Shown here: positions 17,915-25,514 of the stretch, one piece after another
Position numbering within the stretch: the first letter of the stretch is position 1
Layout: each line of letters opens with the position of its first letter
Origin: Pseudomonas asplenii
Lineage (GTDB): Bacteria; Pseudomonadota; Gammaproteobacteria; Pseudomonadales; Pseudomonadaceae
Length of the DNA stretch: 64,000 nucleotides
Direction: 5' to 3'
Assembly (NCBI RefSeq): GCF_900105475.1
Contig: NZ_LT629777.1
Span: 1,984,001 to 2,048,000 of the forward strand
Position numbers and translations under genes: made by a program
Notes under the pieces: generated by a model
Told to the model about the DNA's origin: nothing
Database searches by the model: none
What the model saw: only the letters and a program-made list of their open reading frames with translations

Positions 17915-18065
17915 CCTGTGGCGAGCGGGCTTGTCGGAACGCCGCCCCCCGCGCTCGGCGGCGTAGCCGTCGTAAATCCAGTGACCTGATGCTGTCTGAC
18001 ACAACCGGGTTGCTGGCTTCAGGGGCGCGGTGCGCCCCAGCGCGGGCGAACCCGCTCGCCACAGG
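17915..18065. repeat. BIME-like palindromic element between importer and oxidase genes
   Basis: Perfect 15-base outer arms CCTGTGGCGAGCGGG (17915-17929) and CCCGCTCGCCACAGG (18051-18065) enclose about 120 bases. An internal perfect hairpin GGGGCGC-GGT-GCGCCCC is at 18022-18038. This is the structure of a bacterial interspersed mosaic element made of paired REPs. The whole 17894-18163 gap holds no other feature that I can see. The element could attenuate or stabilise the importer transcript. Confidence 0.8.
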
Positions 18066-18163
18066 TTTCGATCGTTCCCCGAGCTCGGCGTCCGCTCTGG
18101 TGACGTGCAGCGTCAAGGGCTGCCGGGGAAACGATCAACATAACCATTGCTTCAGGACCCTTC

Positions 18164-19303
18164 ATGACCCCTCACAGCGATATTCTCATCGTCGGCGCCG
18201 GCATCCTCGGCCTGTCCCATGCCTACGCGGCCGCTCGCCGTGGCCTCAAGGTCAGGGTCTTCGAACGCAGCGCCACGCCCCTGGGCGCGTCGATCCGCAA
18301 TTTCGGCCAGGCGCTGGTCACCGGCCAGCCGCCGGGTGTCATGCTCGACCTGGCCCGCGCCAGCCGCGAAATCTGGAGCCACTGGTCGCAGCAGGCCGGT
18401 TTCGAACTCAAGCGCCACGGCAGTTTCCTCTTCGCCCGCAGTGAAGCCGAGGAGCATCTGCTGGAAGCCTTCTGCGCCGGCCGGGCGCGGGAGCATGGCT
18501 ACCGGGTAAAACTGTTGCAGGGCCGGGCCCTGGCGGACTTGCACGGCGGCCAGTTCAGCCATCACCGCGCCGCCTTGCATGGCCTGGACGACCAGCAACT
18601 GTATTCCCGCGAGGCGATACTCACCCTGATCGATTACCTGCGCCGTGAACTGGGCGTCGAGTTCCACTTCTCGACCCTGGTCCGCGAAGTCACCCCCGGC
18701 CAGTTGCACAGCACCGCCGGAACCTTTCGCGGCGAACGCATCGTGGTCTGCTCGGGGCACGATTACCAGACCCTGCTGGCCGAGTCGCTGGCGACTCTGC
18801 AGGCGAGTATCTGCCGCCTACAGATGCTCCGCGCCCGTCCGCTGTTGAGCGGGCTGAACCTGCAACATGCGGTGCTGACCGGCTTGAGCTGTGTGCACTA
18901 CGGCGCTTTCGCCGACCTGCCGGAAGCGGCGGCGATCCGCGCGCAGATCCAGCGCGAAAGCCCGCATCTGCAGGACCATGGTATCCATCTGCTGATCAGC
19001 CCAACGCCCCACGGTGAGCTGATCATCGGCGATTCCCATCACTACGGCAGCGATCCTTCGCCGTTCAATGCCGAACAGGTGGATAACTGGATGCTGGAAC
19101 TGGCCGAGCACACCCTCGGCTGCAAGGTCCAGGTGCTGGAGCGTTGGCAGGGCGTCTACGGTGCCCGCGGGCCGGGGCCGTTTTCGTTCCTGCAGGCCGC
19201 GCCCGGCGTGCATGCCGCGCTGATGCACACCGGGGTCGGGATGAGCGTCGGTCCGGCGTTGGCCGAGGCCAATCTCGCCTCTCTGCTGGGAGAGTCGCGG
19301 TGA
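18164..19303 (+). CDS. FAD-dependent oxidoreductase of the phosphonate-locus family (DAO-like)
   Basis: A 379-residue flavoprotein of the D-amino-acid-oxidase/glycine-oxidase superfamily. The N-terminal dinucleotide fold is DILIVGAGILGLSHAYAA (GxGxxG at residues 10-15), and a C-terminal flavin-contact segment HTGVGMSVGPALAE lies near residue 358. The family with the TIGR03364 profile occurs next to phosphonate transport and degradation genes; members would oxidise an amine, for example an N-substituted aminoethylphosphonate, to an aldehyde or imine. The stop overlaps the GTG start of the HD gene as GTGA, so the two enzymes are made together. The exact substrate cannot be seen. Confidence 0.83.
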   Translation: MTPHSDILIVGAGILGLSHAYAAARRGLKVRVFERSATPLGASIRNFGQALVTGQPPGVMLDLARASREIWSHWSQQAGFELKRHGSFLFARSEAEEHLLEAFCAGRAREHGYRVKLLQGRALADLHGGQFSHHRAALHGLDDQQLYSREAILTLIDYLRRELGVEFHFSTLVREVTPGQLHSTAGTFRGERIVVCSGHDYQTLLAESLATLQASICRLQMLRARPLLSGLNLQHAVLTGLSCVHYGAFADLPEAAAIRAQIQRESPHLQDHGIHLLISPTPHGELIIGDSHHYGSDPSPFNAEQVDNWMLELAEHTLGCKVQVLERWQGVYGARGPGPFSFLQAAPGVHAALMHTGVGMSVGPALAEANLASLLGESR

Positions 19304-19896
19304 GCCGGGTCGAGCAGGTGCTGGACGAAGTCTTCGGCCTCTACCGGCAGTTTGGCAGCGCCGACTACATCGGCGAGCCGGTTTCGCAGTTGGAGCACAT
19401 GTCCCAGGCCGCGCAACGGGCGATGGCCGAAGGCTGCGACGACGAAGTGGTCCTTGCGGCGTTCTTCCACGATATCGGCCATATCTGTCCACGGCCGGAG
19501 TCAGCCGGGGAGAGCATGGGCGGTTATGGTGTTGTCAGCCACGAACGGCTGGGCGCGGACTATCTGCGCCGCCTGGGTTTCAGCGAACGCCTGGCGCGGC
19601 TGGTGGAGTATCACGTGCAGGCCAAGCGTTATCTGACACGGGTCGAGCCCGGGTACTACGAGCGCTTGAGCGAGGCCAGCCGGCGGACGCTGGAGTACCA
19701 GGGCGGCATGATGACCCGGCAGGAGGCCGCGGACTTCGCCCTGAACCCCCTCTGCGACTTGAGCCTGCGCATGCGTCAGTGGGACGAGCAGGCCAAGCAG
19801 TTGCACATTCCGGTCATCGATCTGCAGCTTTTGAGAAGCAAGGCGCAACATCTGCTGAGCCGATCCGTAATCGATACTACAACGCCTGGCGCTTAG
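19300..19896 (+). CDS. HD-domain protein of the PhnZ type (probable mixed-valent di-iron oxygenase)
   Basis: A 198-residue HD-fold protein. Candidate metal ligands are His33, His57-Asp58, His81, His105 and a late Asp in the DFALNPLCDLSL segment. The DYIGEPVSQLEH segment (residues 22-33) and Lys109 also fit the layout of PhnZ, the oxygenase that cleaves the C-P bond of 1-hydroxy-2-aminoethylphosphonate. The family is otherwise annotated as phosphonate-operon HDIG protein. The GTG start at 19300 overlaps the oxidase stop; the longer frame from 19144 runs through the oxidase gene and is rejected. No PhnY-like 2-oxoglutarate dioxygenase is next to it, so the source of a hydroxylated substrate is unclear. 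Confidence 0.82.
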   Translation: MSRVEQVLDEVFGLYRQFGSADYIGEPVSQLEHMSQAAQRAMAEGCDDEVVLAAFFHDIGHICPRPESAGESMGGYGVVSHERLGADYLRRLGFSERLARLVEYHVQAKRYLTRVEPGYYERLSEASRRTLEYQGGMMTRQEAADFALNPLCDLSLRMRQWDEQAKQLHIPVIDLQLLRSKAQHLLSRSVIDTTTPGA

Positions 19897-20084
19897 TTCT
19901 GACTCCGGCGGTGACGATTCAGGCGCCGAGTATTCGCGGGTCTTATAGTTGGCTTTTTCGCTGATTGGGAGAATGGTCGGGCACTCCAGCCATGCCCTCG
20001 GGCCTGTGGGGTGCGATGAAATTCAAGCCGGATCGTGTGTTCGGCCTGATGTGTTTTTCATAACTCGATCAATGAGGTATCCCG

Positions 20085-20243
20085 ATGGAAGACGTTAAGC
20101 AGCAAGACAATGCCCCGCAGGAAATGACCCTCGAAGAAACCATGGAGATCCGTGGGGCTGGTTGGGGCGCCGAGGGAGGAGAGGCGGTTAGAGATTTCTT
20201 CAGCGAACTGGGTCAGTTTTTCAAACATACGGTCAAGTCGTAA
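20085..20243 (+). CDS. System A: short peptide with a double-glycine-type leader, candidate precursor of the C39 exporter
   Basis: A 52-residue ORF with a GAGG ribosome binding site at 20074-20077. Residues 14-25 (MTLEETMEIRGA) fit the leader consensus read by C39 peptidases: hydrophobic at -12 (Met14), Thr at -11, Glu18 at -8, Ile22 at -4, and Gly24-Ala25 at -2 and -1. Position -7 is Thr rather than the usual Leu or Met. Cleavage after Ala25 would release a 27-residue product beginning GWGAEGG and continuing as an amphipathic helix (hydrophobics Ala34, Val35, Phe38, Phe39, Leu42, Phe45, Phe46, Val50). It has no Cys. A GG at residues 31-32 is a second, poorer cleavage option. The adaptor gene follows 51 bases later. 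Function (microcin, signal or modified peptide) is unknown. Confidence 0.75.
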   Translation: MEDVKQQDNAPQEMTLEETMEIRGAGWGAEGGEAVRDFFSELGQFFKHTVKS

Positions 20244-20294
20244 CCCTCACTGACAGGCCATGAGCTGAAGTGACAGCGTCAGGCGGGGCGGCTG

Positions 20295-21635
20295 ATGGCC
20301 TTGCTCCGTCTGGCGCCTGATCGACGGCGAACTTTCCCCTGTACGGATTTGCTCATGCTCGAATGGGGAACGGTCACCCCGAGATCAGCGCTCCAGCCCT
20401 TGCTGTTGGGCGGGGTACTCGGCCTCTTTGTCGTGGCGGTGCTGGTGCTGTTGTCGACGGGAAGTTACGCCAGGAAGGAAGACGTCCCCGGACGGGTCAT
20501 GACCCGCGATGTGGTCCGTATCGCCAGTGAAAAGGCGGCCCATGTCGACGAGATGCTGGTCGCTACCGGCGAGCCGGTCAAGCGTGGCCAGCCTTTGATC
20601 CGCCTGCACACGGTGAACCCGGAAAATATCGAGACTGACGGTGATCAGGCCCTCTCGCTCAGGAATATCGAGCGTTTGAACGAGCTGCTCGATGGCCTGG
20701 CGGCGCAGGAGAGCCAGGCCCGCTCCGCCCACACGGTCGAAAAAGACCTTCTACAACGCCAGTTGCAGCAACTGGATCAGGACCTGGCGCTCAACAGCAG
20801 GATCGGGCAATCGATCGAGCGTCGAGTTCGCGTTGCCCTGGAAGAAAGGCAGCGCCATGAACAATTGGCGGGTGAGGGCGCGGTTTCCGGTTCCGACCTG
20901 GACCGTGTGGTCGTCGTCCACCAATCCGCGTTGGAAGACCAGGCCGGCAACGAGTTGGCCAAGGTCAGTACGCAGCAGCGCCGCCTGGAGTTGCAGCAGC
21001 GCCTGAGCCAGGCGGAGCAGGACCAGGCGGCCCGCCTGGGGCAGTTTGGCCGCCAGCGCAACGAGTGGCTGGAGCGTCTGGAATCACTGGGCAAAAGCCA
21101 GGGTTATGTCCTGCTGTCTCCGGTGGACGGTATCGTCGATACGGTGGTGGTGTTTGCCGGTGGCAGGGTCGAGGGCGGCCAGCCGATCTTGCTGCTGCGT
21201 GTTGTCCAGCCTCGGCATCCGCCGCTTCGGGTTCTGCTGGACGTCGGCCCATCGGTCATTGGTTTCGCCACTCCCGGTACCGAGGTGACCTTGCGTTTCG
21301 ATGCTTTTCCTTATGAGCGCCATGGGGTTGTCAAAGGTTCCGTCGTCCACAGTTCCGCCAGTACCTACACGGCGGCGATTCCCGGTGCGAGCAACGATGA
21401 GTCGCGCGAGGTGCCCACCTATCTGGTGGAGGTGGAACCCGATTTCAGCGCCGCTCACGTTCGTATTCGCCCGGACTGGCTCAAGGACGGCATGACCGTC
21501 CGGGGTTCCTTGAGGCTGGAGCGCCTGAGCCTGATGGAATGGTTGTTCCTGCCGGTGCTCAAGGGCATCAAGCGTAATCCAGGCGTGTGGCCGGCGGCCC
21601 GAGCGGAGCCTGTAAGGGTGGACGAACCGGCATGA
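20295..21635 (+). CDS. System A: HlyD-like periplasmic adaptor (membrane fusion protein)
   Basis: A 446-residue adaptor for type I secretion of the CvaA/RaxA class. One membrane helix lies near residues 35-55 (LLLGGVLGLFVVAVLVLLS). It is followed by a lipoyl-like half-motif (VDEMLVATGEPVKRGQPLI, about residues 91-109), a long coiled coil (about 110-260, rich in Gln, Glu, Arg and Leu) and the second lipoyl half (SPVDGIVDTVVVFAGGRV). It would bridge the ABC exporter to an outer-membrane TolC-type channel, which is not encoded nearby. The stop overlaps the exporter start as ATGA. The ATG at 20295 has only a weak ribosome binding site, so the exact start is uncertain. Confidence 0.85.
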   Translation: MALLRLAPDRRRTFPCTDLLMLEWGTVTPRSALQPLLLGGVLGLFVVAVLVLLSTGSYARKEDVPGRVMTRDVVRIASEKAAHVDEMLVATGEPVKRGQPLIRLHTVNPENIETDGDQALSLRNIERLNELLDGLAAQESQARSAHTVEKDLLQRQLQQLDQDLALNSRIGQSIERRVRVALEERQRHEQLAGEGAVSGSDLDRVVVVHQSALEDQAGNELAKVSTQQRRLELQQRLSQAEQDQAARLGQFGRQRNEWLERLESLGKSQGYVLLSPVDGIVDTVVVFAGGRVEGGQPILLLRVVQPRHPPLRVLLDVGPSVIGFATPGTEVTLRFDAFPYERHGVVKGSVVHSSASTYTAAIPGASNDESREVPTYLVEVEPDFSAAHVRIRPDWLKDGMTVRGSLRLERLSLMEWLFLPVLKGIKRNPGVWPAARAEPVRVDEPA

Positions 21636-23791
21636 GTCAGCTCAAGGCGGTACTGCGCGATGCCCTGGCACGCTCCGCACAGAGGCTGCGCAAGCGGGTG
21701 CCGGTGATCCTGCAGGACGAAATGTCCGAGTGTGGCCTGGCATCGATTGCCATGGTTGCCGGTTATCACGGCAAACACCTGAGATTGCGCCAATTGCGCC
21801 GCGACTACAGCGTGGCGCGCGATGGGATGTCGCTGTTCCAGATCATCAAGGTGTCCGACGAACTGGGGTTTACCTGTCGACCCTTGAAAACCTTGCTCGA
21901 CGGGCTCAGGCAGTTGCGAACGCCATCGATCCTGTTCTGGAACAAGCGACATTTCGTGGTGCTGGAATCGGTGACCAGAACCGGCCTGCACGTGGTCGAC
22001 CCGGCTGTGGGAAGGCGTTTCTATACCTGGGAAGAAGCCTTGCCGATGTTCAGTGGCGTGGCATTGGAAATGCTCCCGGGCCTGGCCTTTACCCTCCAGA
22101 GCGGTCCCCGGCCTTCGGCATCGCTGGGCTTTGCCAGCCTGCTGCGCAAGAACCCCTGGCTCTTGCGTTACCTGATCCCCATGGGGCTGCTGTCGGTGGT
22201 CGGCTACCTGGGCGGGATTGCCGCGCCGAAGTTGTTTTCCCTGACGATCGATGAAGTCGTCGCCAAGAACGACGAGGATTTCCTGTACCTGATCCTGTAT
22301 GTCTTCGGCGGCATCTTTGTGTTCAAGACCATTGCCGCCTGGCTGCGGGCGCTGCTGGATGCGCAACTGCGGGTCGCGCTGACGCAGGATCTCTCGACCG
22401 GCGTCATTGCCCGCCTGTTACGGCTGCCGCTCGGTTACTTCGAGCGGCGTGCGCCGGGAGACATCCTGCGTCGCACCCAGGCGGCAGACAAGGTGTTCCT
22501 GCCGTTCACCTCGGGGTGGATGGACATCGGCATCGACAGCCTGTTCGGCCTGGTCTTCCTGATATTGATGGCACTGATCAATATCCAGTTGGCGGGGTTG
22601 TCCCTGGCGCTGTGCCTGCTGTTTTTTCTCTTCCGTGGTCTGACCTTGCCGGTGATGGAAAAGCGCCACAAGGCCTCGATCGAGGCCGAGACCCTGCGTA
22701 ATGTCACGCTGCTGGGCGTGCTGGGGGGGATCGAGTCGATGAAACTCCATCACTACGAAGCGACGAAACTGGCGACCTGGAGCAACCGGCAGGCGGACAC
22801 CGAAACGGCCCGCGCCGGGGTCCAGCGCATGCAGGCAATGAATCAGGTGATCCATGACGGCCTGGCCCATGGACACTCCCTGTTGGTCAGCGCGCTGGGG
22901 GCCCTCACTGTGTTGAACGGTGAGAACAGCGTCGGCGATCTGTTTGCCTTTGTGCTGTACAAGGACATGTTCATGGCGTGTGCCTTCAAGCTGGTGGAGG
23001 GCTACATGAACCTGCGACTGGTGCAGGTCGAGCTGGGTCGGCTGGATGACATCATCGACGAGCAGCCGGAGCCGTTCGAGTCCTGCGTCTACAGCAGCAG
23101 CCCGTTGGGGCAGCCCGATGCGATCCGTTCCATTCGCCTGCAGAACGCACGATTCTGCTACAGCTCGTTCGAGCGCCCGACCTTCGACAAGCTGGATTTC
23201 ACCCTGGAGGACCAGGGGGCGAAGATCGCCATCCTGGGACCTTCCGGTTGTGGCAAGAGCACCTTTCTGAAGGTCCTGGCCGGCTTTTATCCTCTGGATG
23301 AGGGGCGGTTCCGGATCAACGGCCAGGCGATGCGGCATTTCGGTCTGCGCCGTTATCGCCAGGGTGTGGCTTATGTCATGGCTCAGGGTGAAATCGTCGA
23401 CGGCAGCCTGGTGGACAATGTCGTGATGGATAATGAACTCGATGGCCCATGGTTGCAGGCGTGTGTCGAGCAGGTGGGGCTGCTCCCGTGCGTGCTGCAA
23501 TTGGCCAATGGTTTCAACACGCAACTGGGGTCGACGGGTATTCAACTGTCGTCCGGGCAGCGGCAGCGTCTGTTGATCGCCCGGGCTCTGTATCGGCGCC
23601 CTCAGTTGCTGCTGCTCGACGAGCCGACGGCGCATCTGGACCTGGCATCACGCGATGTGGTGATTGAAATGATTCGTCATCTGCCCTTGTCCTGCGTGGT
23701 GGTCACCCATGACCGGGAGGTGGCGCACGCCTGCACGACGGTGCTGCAGATGTGCGAAGGGCGCCTGGTACCGTTGGCGCAAGCATGCTGA
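21632..23791 (+). CDS. System A: peptidase-containing ABC transporter (C39 peptidase, membrane domain and ATPase)
   Basis: A 719-residue exporter that removes a leader peptide and secretes the rest. The N-terminal C39 cysteine peptidase has all catalytic residues: oxyanion Gln28 and Cys34 in LQDEMSECGLASIAMV, His107 in NKRHFVVLES, and Asp123 in HVVDPAVG. Six membrane helices follow (about residues 180-460), then an ATPase with Walker A GPSGCGKSTFL, signature LSSGQRQRLLIARAL and Walker B LLLLDEPTAHLDLA. The start at 21632 overlaps the adaptor stop. The intact peptidase implies a partner with a double-glycine-type leader; the 52-residue peptide upstream is the obvious candidate. Confidence 0.93.
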   Translation: MSQLKAVLRDALARSAQRLRKRVPVILQDEMSECGLASIAMVAGYHGKHLRLRQLRRDYSVARDGMSLFQIIKVSDELGFTCRPLKTLLDGLRQLRTPSILFWNKRHFVVLESVTRTGLHVVDPAVGRRFYTWEEALPMFSGVALEMLPGLAFTLQSGPRPSASLGFASLLRKNPWLLRYLIPMGLLSVVGYLGGIAAPKLFSLTIDEVVAKNDEDFLYLILYVFGGIFVFKTIAAWLRALLDAQLRVALTQDLSTGVIARLLRLPLGYFERRAPGDILRRTQAADKVFLPFTSGWMDIGIDSLFGLVFLILMALINIQLAGLSLALCLLFFLFRGLTLPVMEKRHKASIEAETLRNVTLLGVLGGIESMKLHHYEATKLATWSNRQADTETARAGVQRMQAMNQVIHDGLAHGHSLLVSALGALTVLNGENSVGDLFAFVLYKDMFMACAFKLVEGYMNLRLVQVELGRLDDIIDEQPEPFESCVYSSSPLGQPDAIRSIRLQNARFCYSSFERPTFDKLDFTLEDQGAKIAILGPSGCGKSTFLKVLAGFYPLDEGRFRINGQAMRHFGLRRYRQGVAYVMAQGEIVDGSLVDNVVMDNELDGPWLQACVEQVGLLPCVLQLANGFNTQLGSTGIQLSSGQRQRLLIARALYRRPQLLLLDEPTAHLDLASRDVVIEMIRHLPLSCVVVTHDREVAHACTTVLQMCEGRLVPLAQAC

Positions 23792-24792
23792 CCCGCGGTT
23801 TGAGTGGCCCGGTGAGGCGCTGGTTGTTCTGGGCGATGGTCAAGGCCCGGCTGCGCCGATACGGCTTGCTCGTCCTGGCCTGGTGCTTTCGGGTCAATGC
23901 GCTTCACGTTCTGCTGACGCTGCTGCCTGCGATGCTGATGAAATTGCCCCGGCGTTTGCGAGGGGTGGACTACCGTCGCAGCTGCCAGAATCTGCAGCTC
24001 TTCGATCTGGATGCCGATCGTTGTCGAGTCCTGGCCTGCCAGCACAGCGCGATCCAGTTTCAGCGTGGGCTTTACCAGCATCTCTACCGAAGCCATGAAC
24101 CGGAGCACCTGCGGGCCTGGATCCGGTCGATCCGCTGGAGCGACCCTGGCGATCACTGGCAACGCGGCGCCAGGCGTTCGACGATCATCGCTTTGCCGCA
24201 TTGCGGCGAGTACTGGATGGCCGTCGCCTGCGTCGTCGAGCGAACGAGCGCGCCGACACGGTTCATCATTCCGATCTGGAACTTCAAGGATCCGTTTACC
24301 CATGGATCGCTCAAGAACCTTGAAGGTCTCGGGCACGTGGTCGAGGTTCTGGACAGCAATGATCCGAGGAGCGCGCTGGCGATTGCCCGGGGCGTGAAAC
24401 GGGGTGATCAGGTGATCATTTTCTGCGATCTGCCGGTAAGTCTTGATGGTATTCAGTTTGGTGAGCCGATGAGTGGCCGCTTCTTCGGGCGCGATGCCCA
24501 GTTTGTCAAAGGTCCGCTGTTCCTGGCCGCGAAGCTGGGCTGTGATCTCTTGCTGGTGGGGCATCGAGTCTGCCTGGGACAGGTGGGAGAGCTACGGGTT
24601 ATCGAGCGGGTTTTCCGCGGTCCCATCGAGCAGATGCGGGCGCATTGGCTCAAGGCGCTGGAGGGTTTCATTCTCGAAGCCCCGCAAGACTGGTTGTACC
24701 TGCCGAGGATGGAGGCTTTTCATCATCGGCAATGGTCATCGAGCGAGAGGCGGCAAGCAGGTCGATCCGCTTCTGGCGTCCGCCCGGATTGA
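23785..24792 (+). CDS. System A: LpxL/HtrB-like lipid acyltransferase homologue
   Basis: A 335-residue protein of the lysophospholipid/lipid A acyltransferase superfamily, with an N-terminal hydrophobic segment (about residues 35-55) for membrane attachment. The block FCDLPVSLDGIQFGEP leads into GRFFGRDAQFVKGPLFLAAK, which is characteristic of LpxL-like enzymes (small-substrate pocket and acceptor loop). The catalytic His-x4-acid motif appears altered: LPHCGEYWM has His139 with Glu at +3 and Trp at +5, where Glu or Asp is expected. Its start overlaps the exporter stop by seven bases, so it is translationally coupled to secretion. It might acylate the peptide, alter lipid A for self-protection, or have lost acyl transfer; none of these can be decided here. 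Confidence 0.7.
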   Translation: MLTRGLSGPVRRWLFWAMVKARLRRYGLLVLAWCFRVNALHVLLTLLPAMLMKLPRRLRGVDYRRSCQNLQLFDLDADRCRVLACQHSAIQFQRGLYQHLYRSHEPEHLRAWIRSIRWSDPGDHWQRGARRSTIIALPHCGEYWMAVACVVERTSAPTRFIIPIWNFKDPFTHGSLKNLEGLGHVVEVLDSNDPRSALAIARGVKRGDQVIIFCDLPVSLDGIQFGEPMSGRFFGRDAQFVKGPLFLAAKLGCDLLLVGHRVCLGQVGELRVIERVFRGPIEQMRAHWLKALEGFILEAPQDWLYLPRMEAFHHRQWSSSERRQAGRSASGVRPD

Positions 24793-24933
24793 GCCGCGCC
24801 GGATTGCGAGAGGGCGTAGGGCGACGGCTCTCAGAGTCTGCCGGGGTTTCCCACGAGGCGCCGGGAGTTGTTGACTGGAGCACTCGCCTGCGATGGCTTT
24901 AGCCTGAAGCGACATTCACCGAAAGGAGTCGTC

Positions 24934-25485
24934 ATGCGTTACCTGAAAGCCATTGCCCAGGATCTGGGGCAAACCGGACAGGCCAATACCGTCCTGCTCA
25001 AGTTCTACAACGATATGCTCTGCCTGCCGGAACAACAGGTGGGTATTGCCGTGGCCGTCGATCATACGGGAGATGCCCTTGTTGATTTCGCGATGGCCGG
25101 CGACATTGACCTGGACGGCCGGTTTTCCCTGCGGGACCAGCATCTGTTGCGGGCATTCACGGATGTTTTCCTGCAACTGAACTGGTTCAACCAGGGTGGG
25201 AATGAACAGCGTTATCTCAAGATGCTGGCCGAAAATTATCACCACGATGGCTCGCCGAATGTCGTCAAGCTGGAGTTCCATGAGGATTGCACGGCTTCGG
25301 GGCCGCAGACGCTGGTTTACCGGGCTGCCGGGTATGACGGGGATAACGACGGCATTTTTGAATCCTTTACCAACAGTGACGTCGATGGCAACGGCATTGC
25401 CGATACAGCCGACAAGGAACTGATCCGGAGGCTGATCAAGAGCTTTCTGGCGTTTGACGCCTGGAGCACCAGACTCCGTTCTTGA
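24934..25485 (+). CDS. System A: EF-hand/dockerin-like calcium-binding protein of unknown function
   Basis: A 183-residue protein with a very good ribosome binding site (AAAGGAG, 24922-24928). Two calcium-loop segments are visible: DIDLDGRFSLRDQHLLRAF near residue 67, and a later pair DGDNDGIFE / DVDGNGIADTADKELIRRL near residues 145-177, the latter resembling dockerin-type loops. There is no signal peptide or double-glycine leader at the N-terminus (MRYLKAIAQDLG), and one cysteine lies in each half. It is 141 bases downstream of the acyltransferase and the last gene of the locus. A role as immunity protein, chaperone or cargo regulator is possible but unsupported. Confidence 0.65.
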   Translation: MRYLKAIAQDLGQTGQANTVLLKFYNDMLCLPEQQVGIAVAVDHTGDALVDFAMAGDIDLDGRFSLRDQHLLRAFTDVFLQLNWFNQGGNEQRYLKMLAENYHHDGSPNVVKLEFHEDCTASGPQTLVYRAAGYDGDNDGIFESFTNSDVDGNGIADTADKELIRRLIKSFLAFDAWSTRLRS

Positions 25486-25514
25486 GGACGCCCGCTATCT
25501 GATGATCTTCTTTT

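Noticed and set aside
20241..20294. A second short peptide between the 52-residue ORF and the adaptor gene
   Set aside because: The 51-base gap has no start codon with a ribosome binding site and an open frame of useful length.
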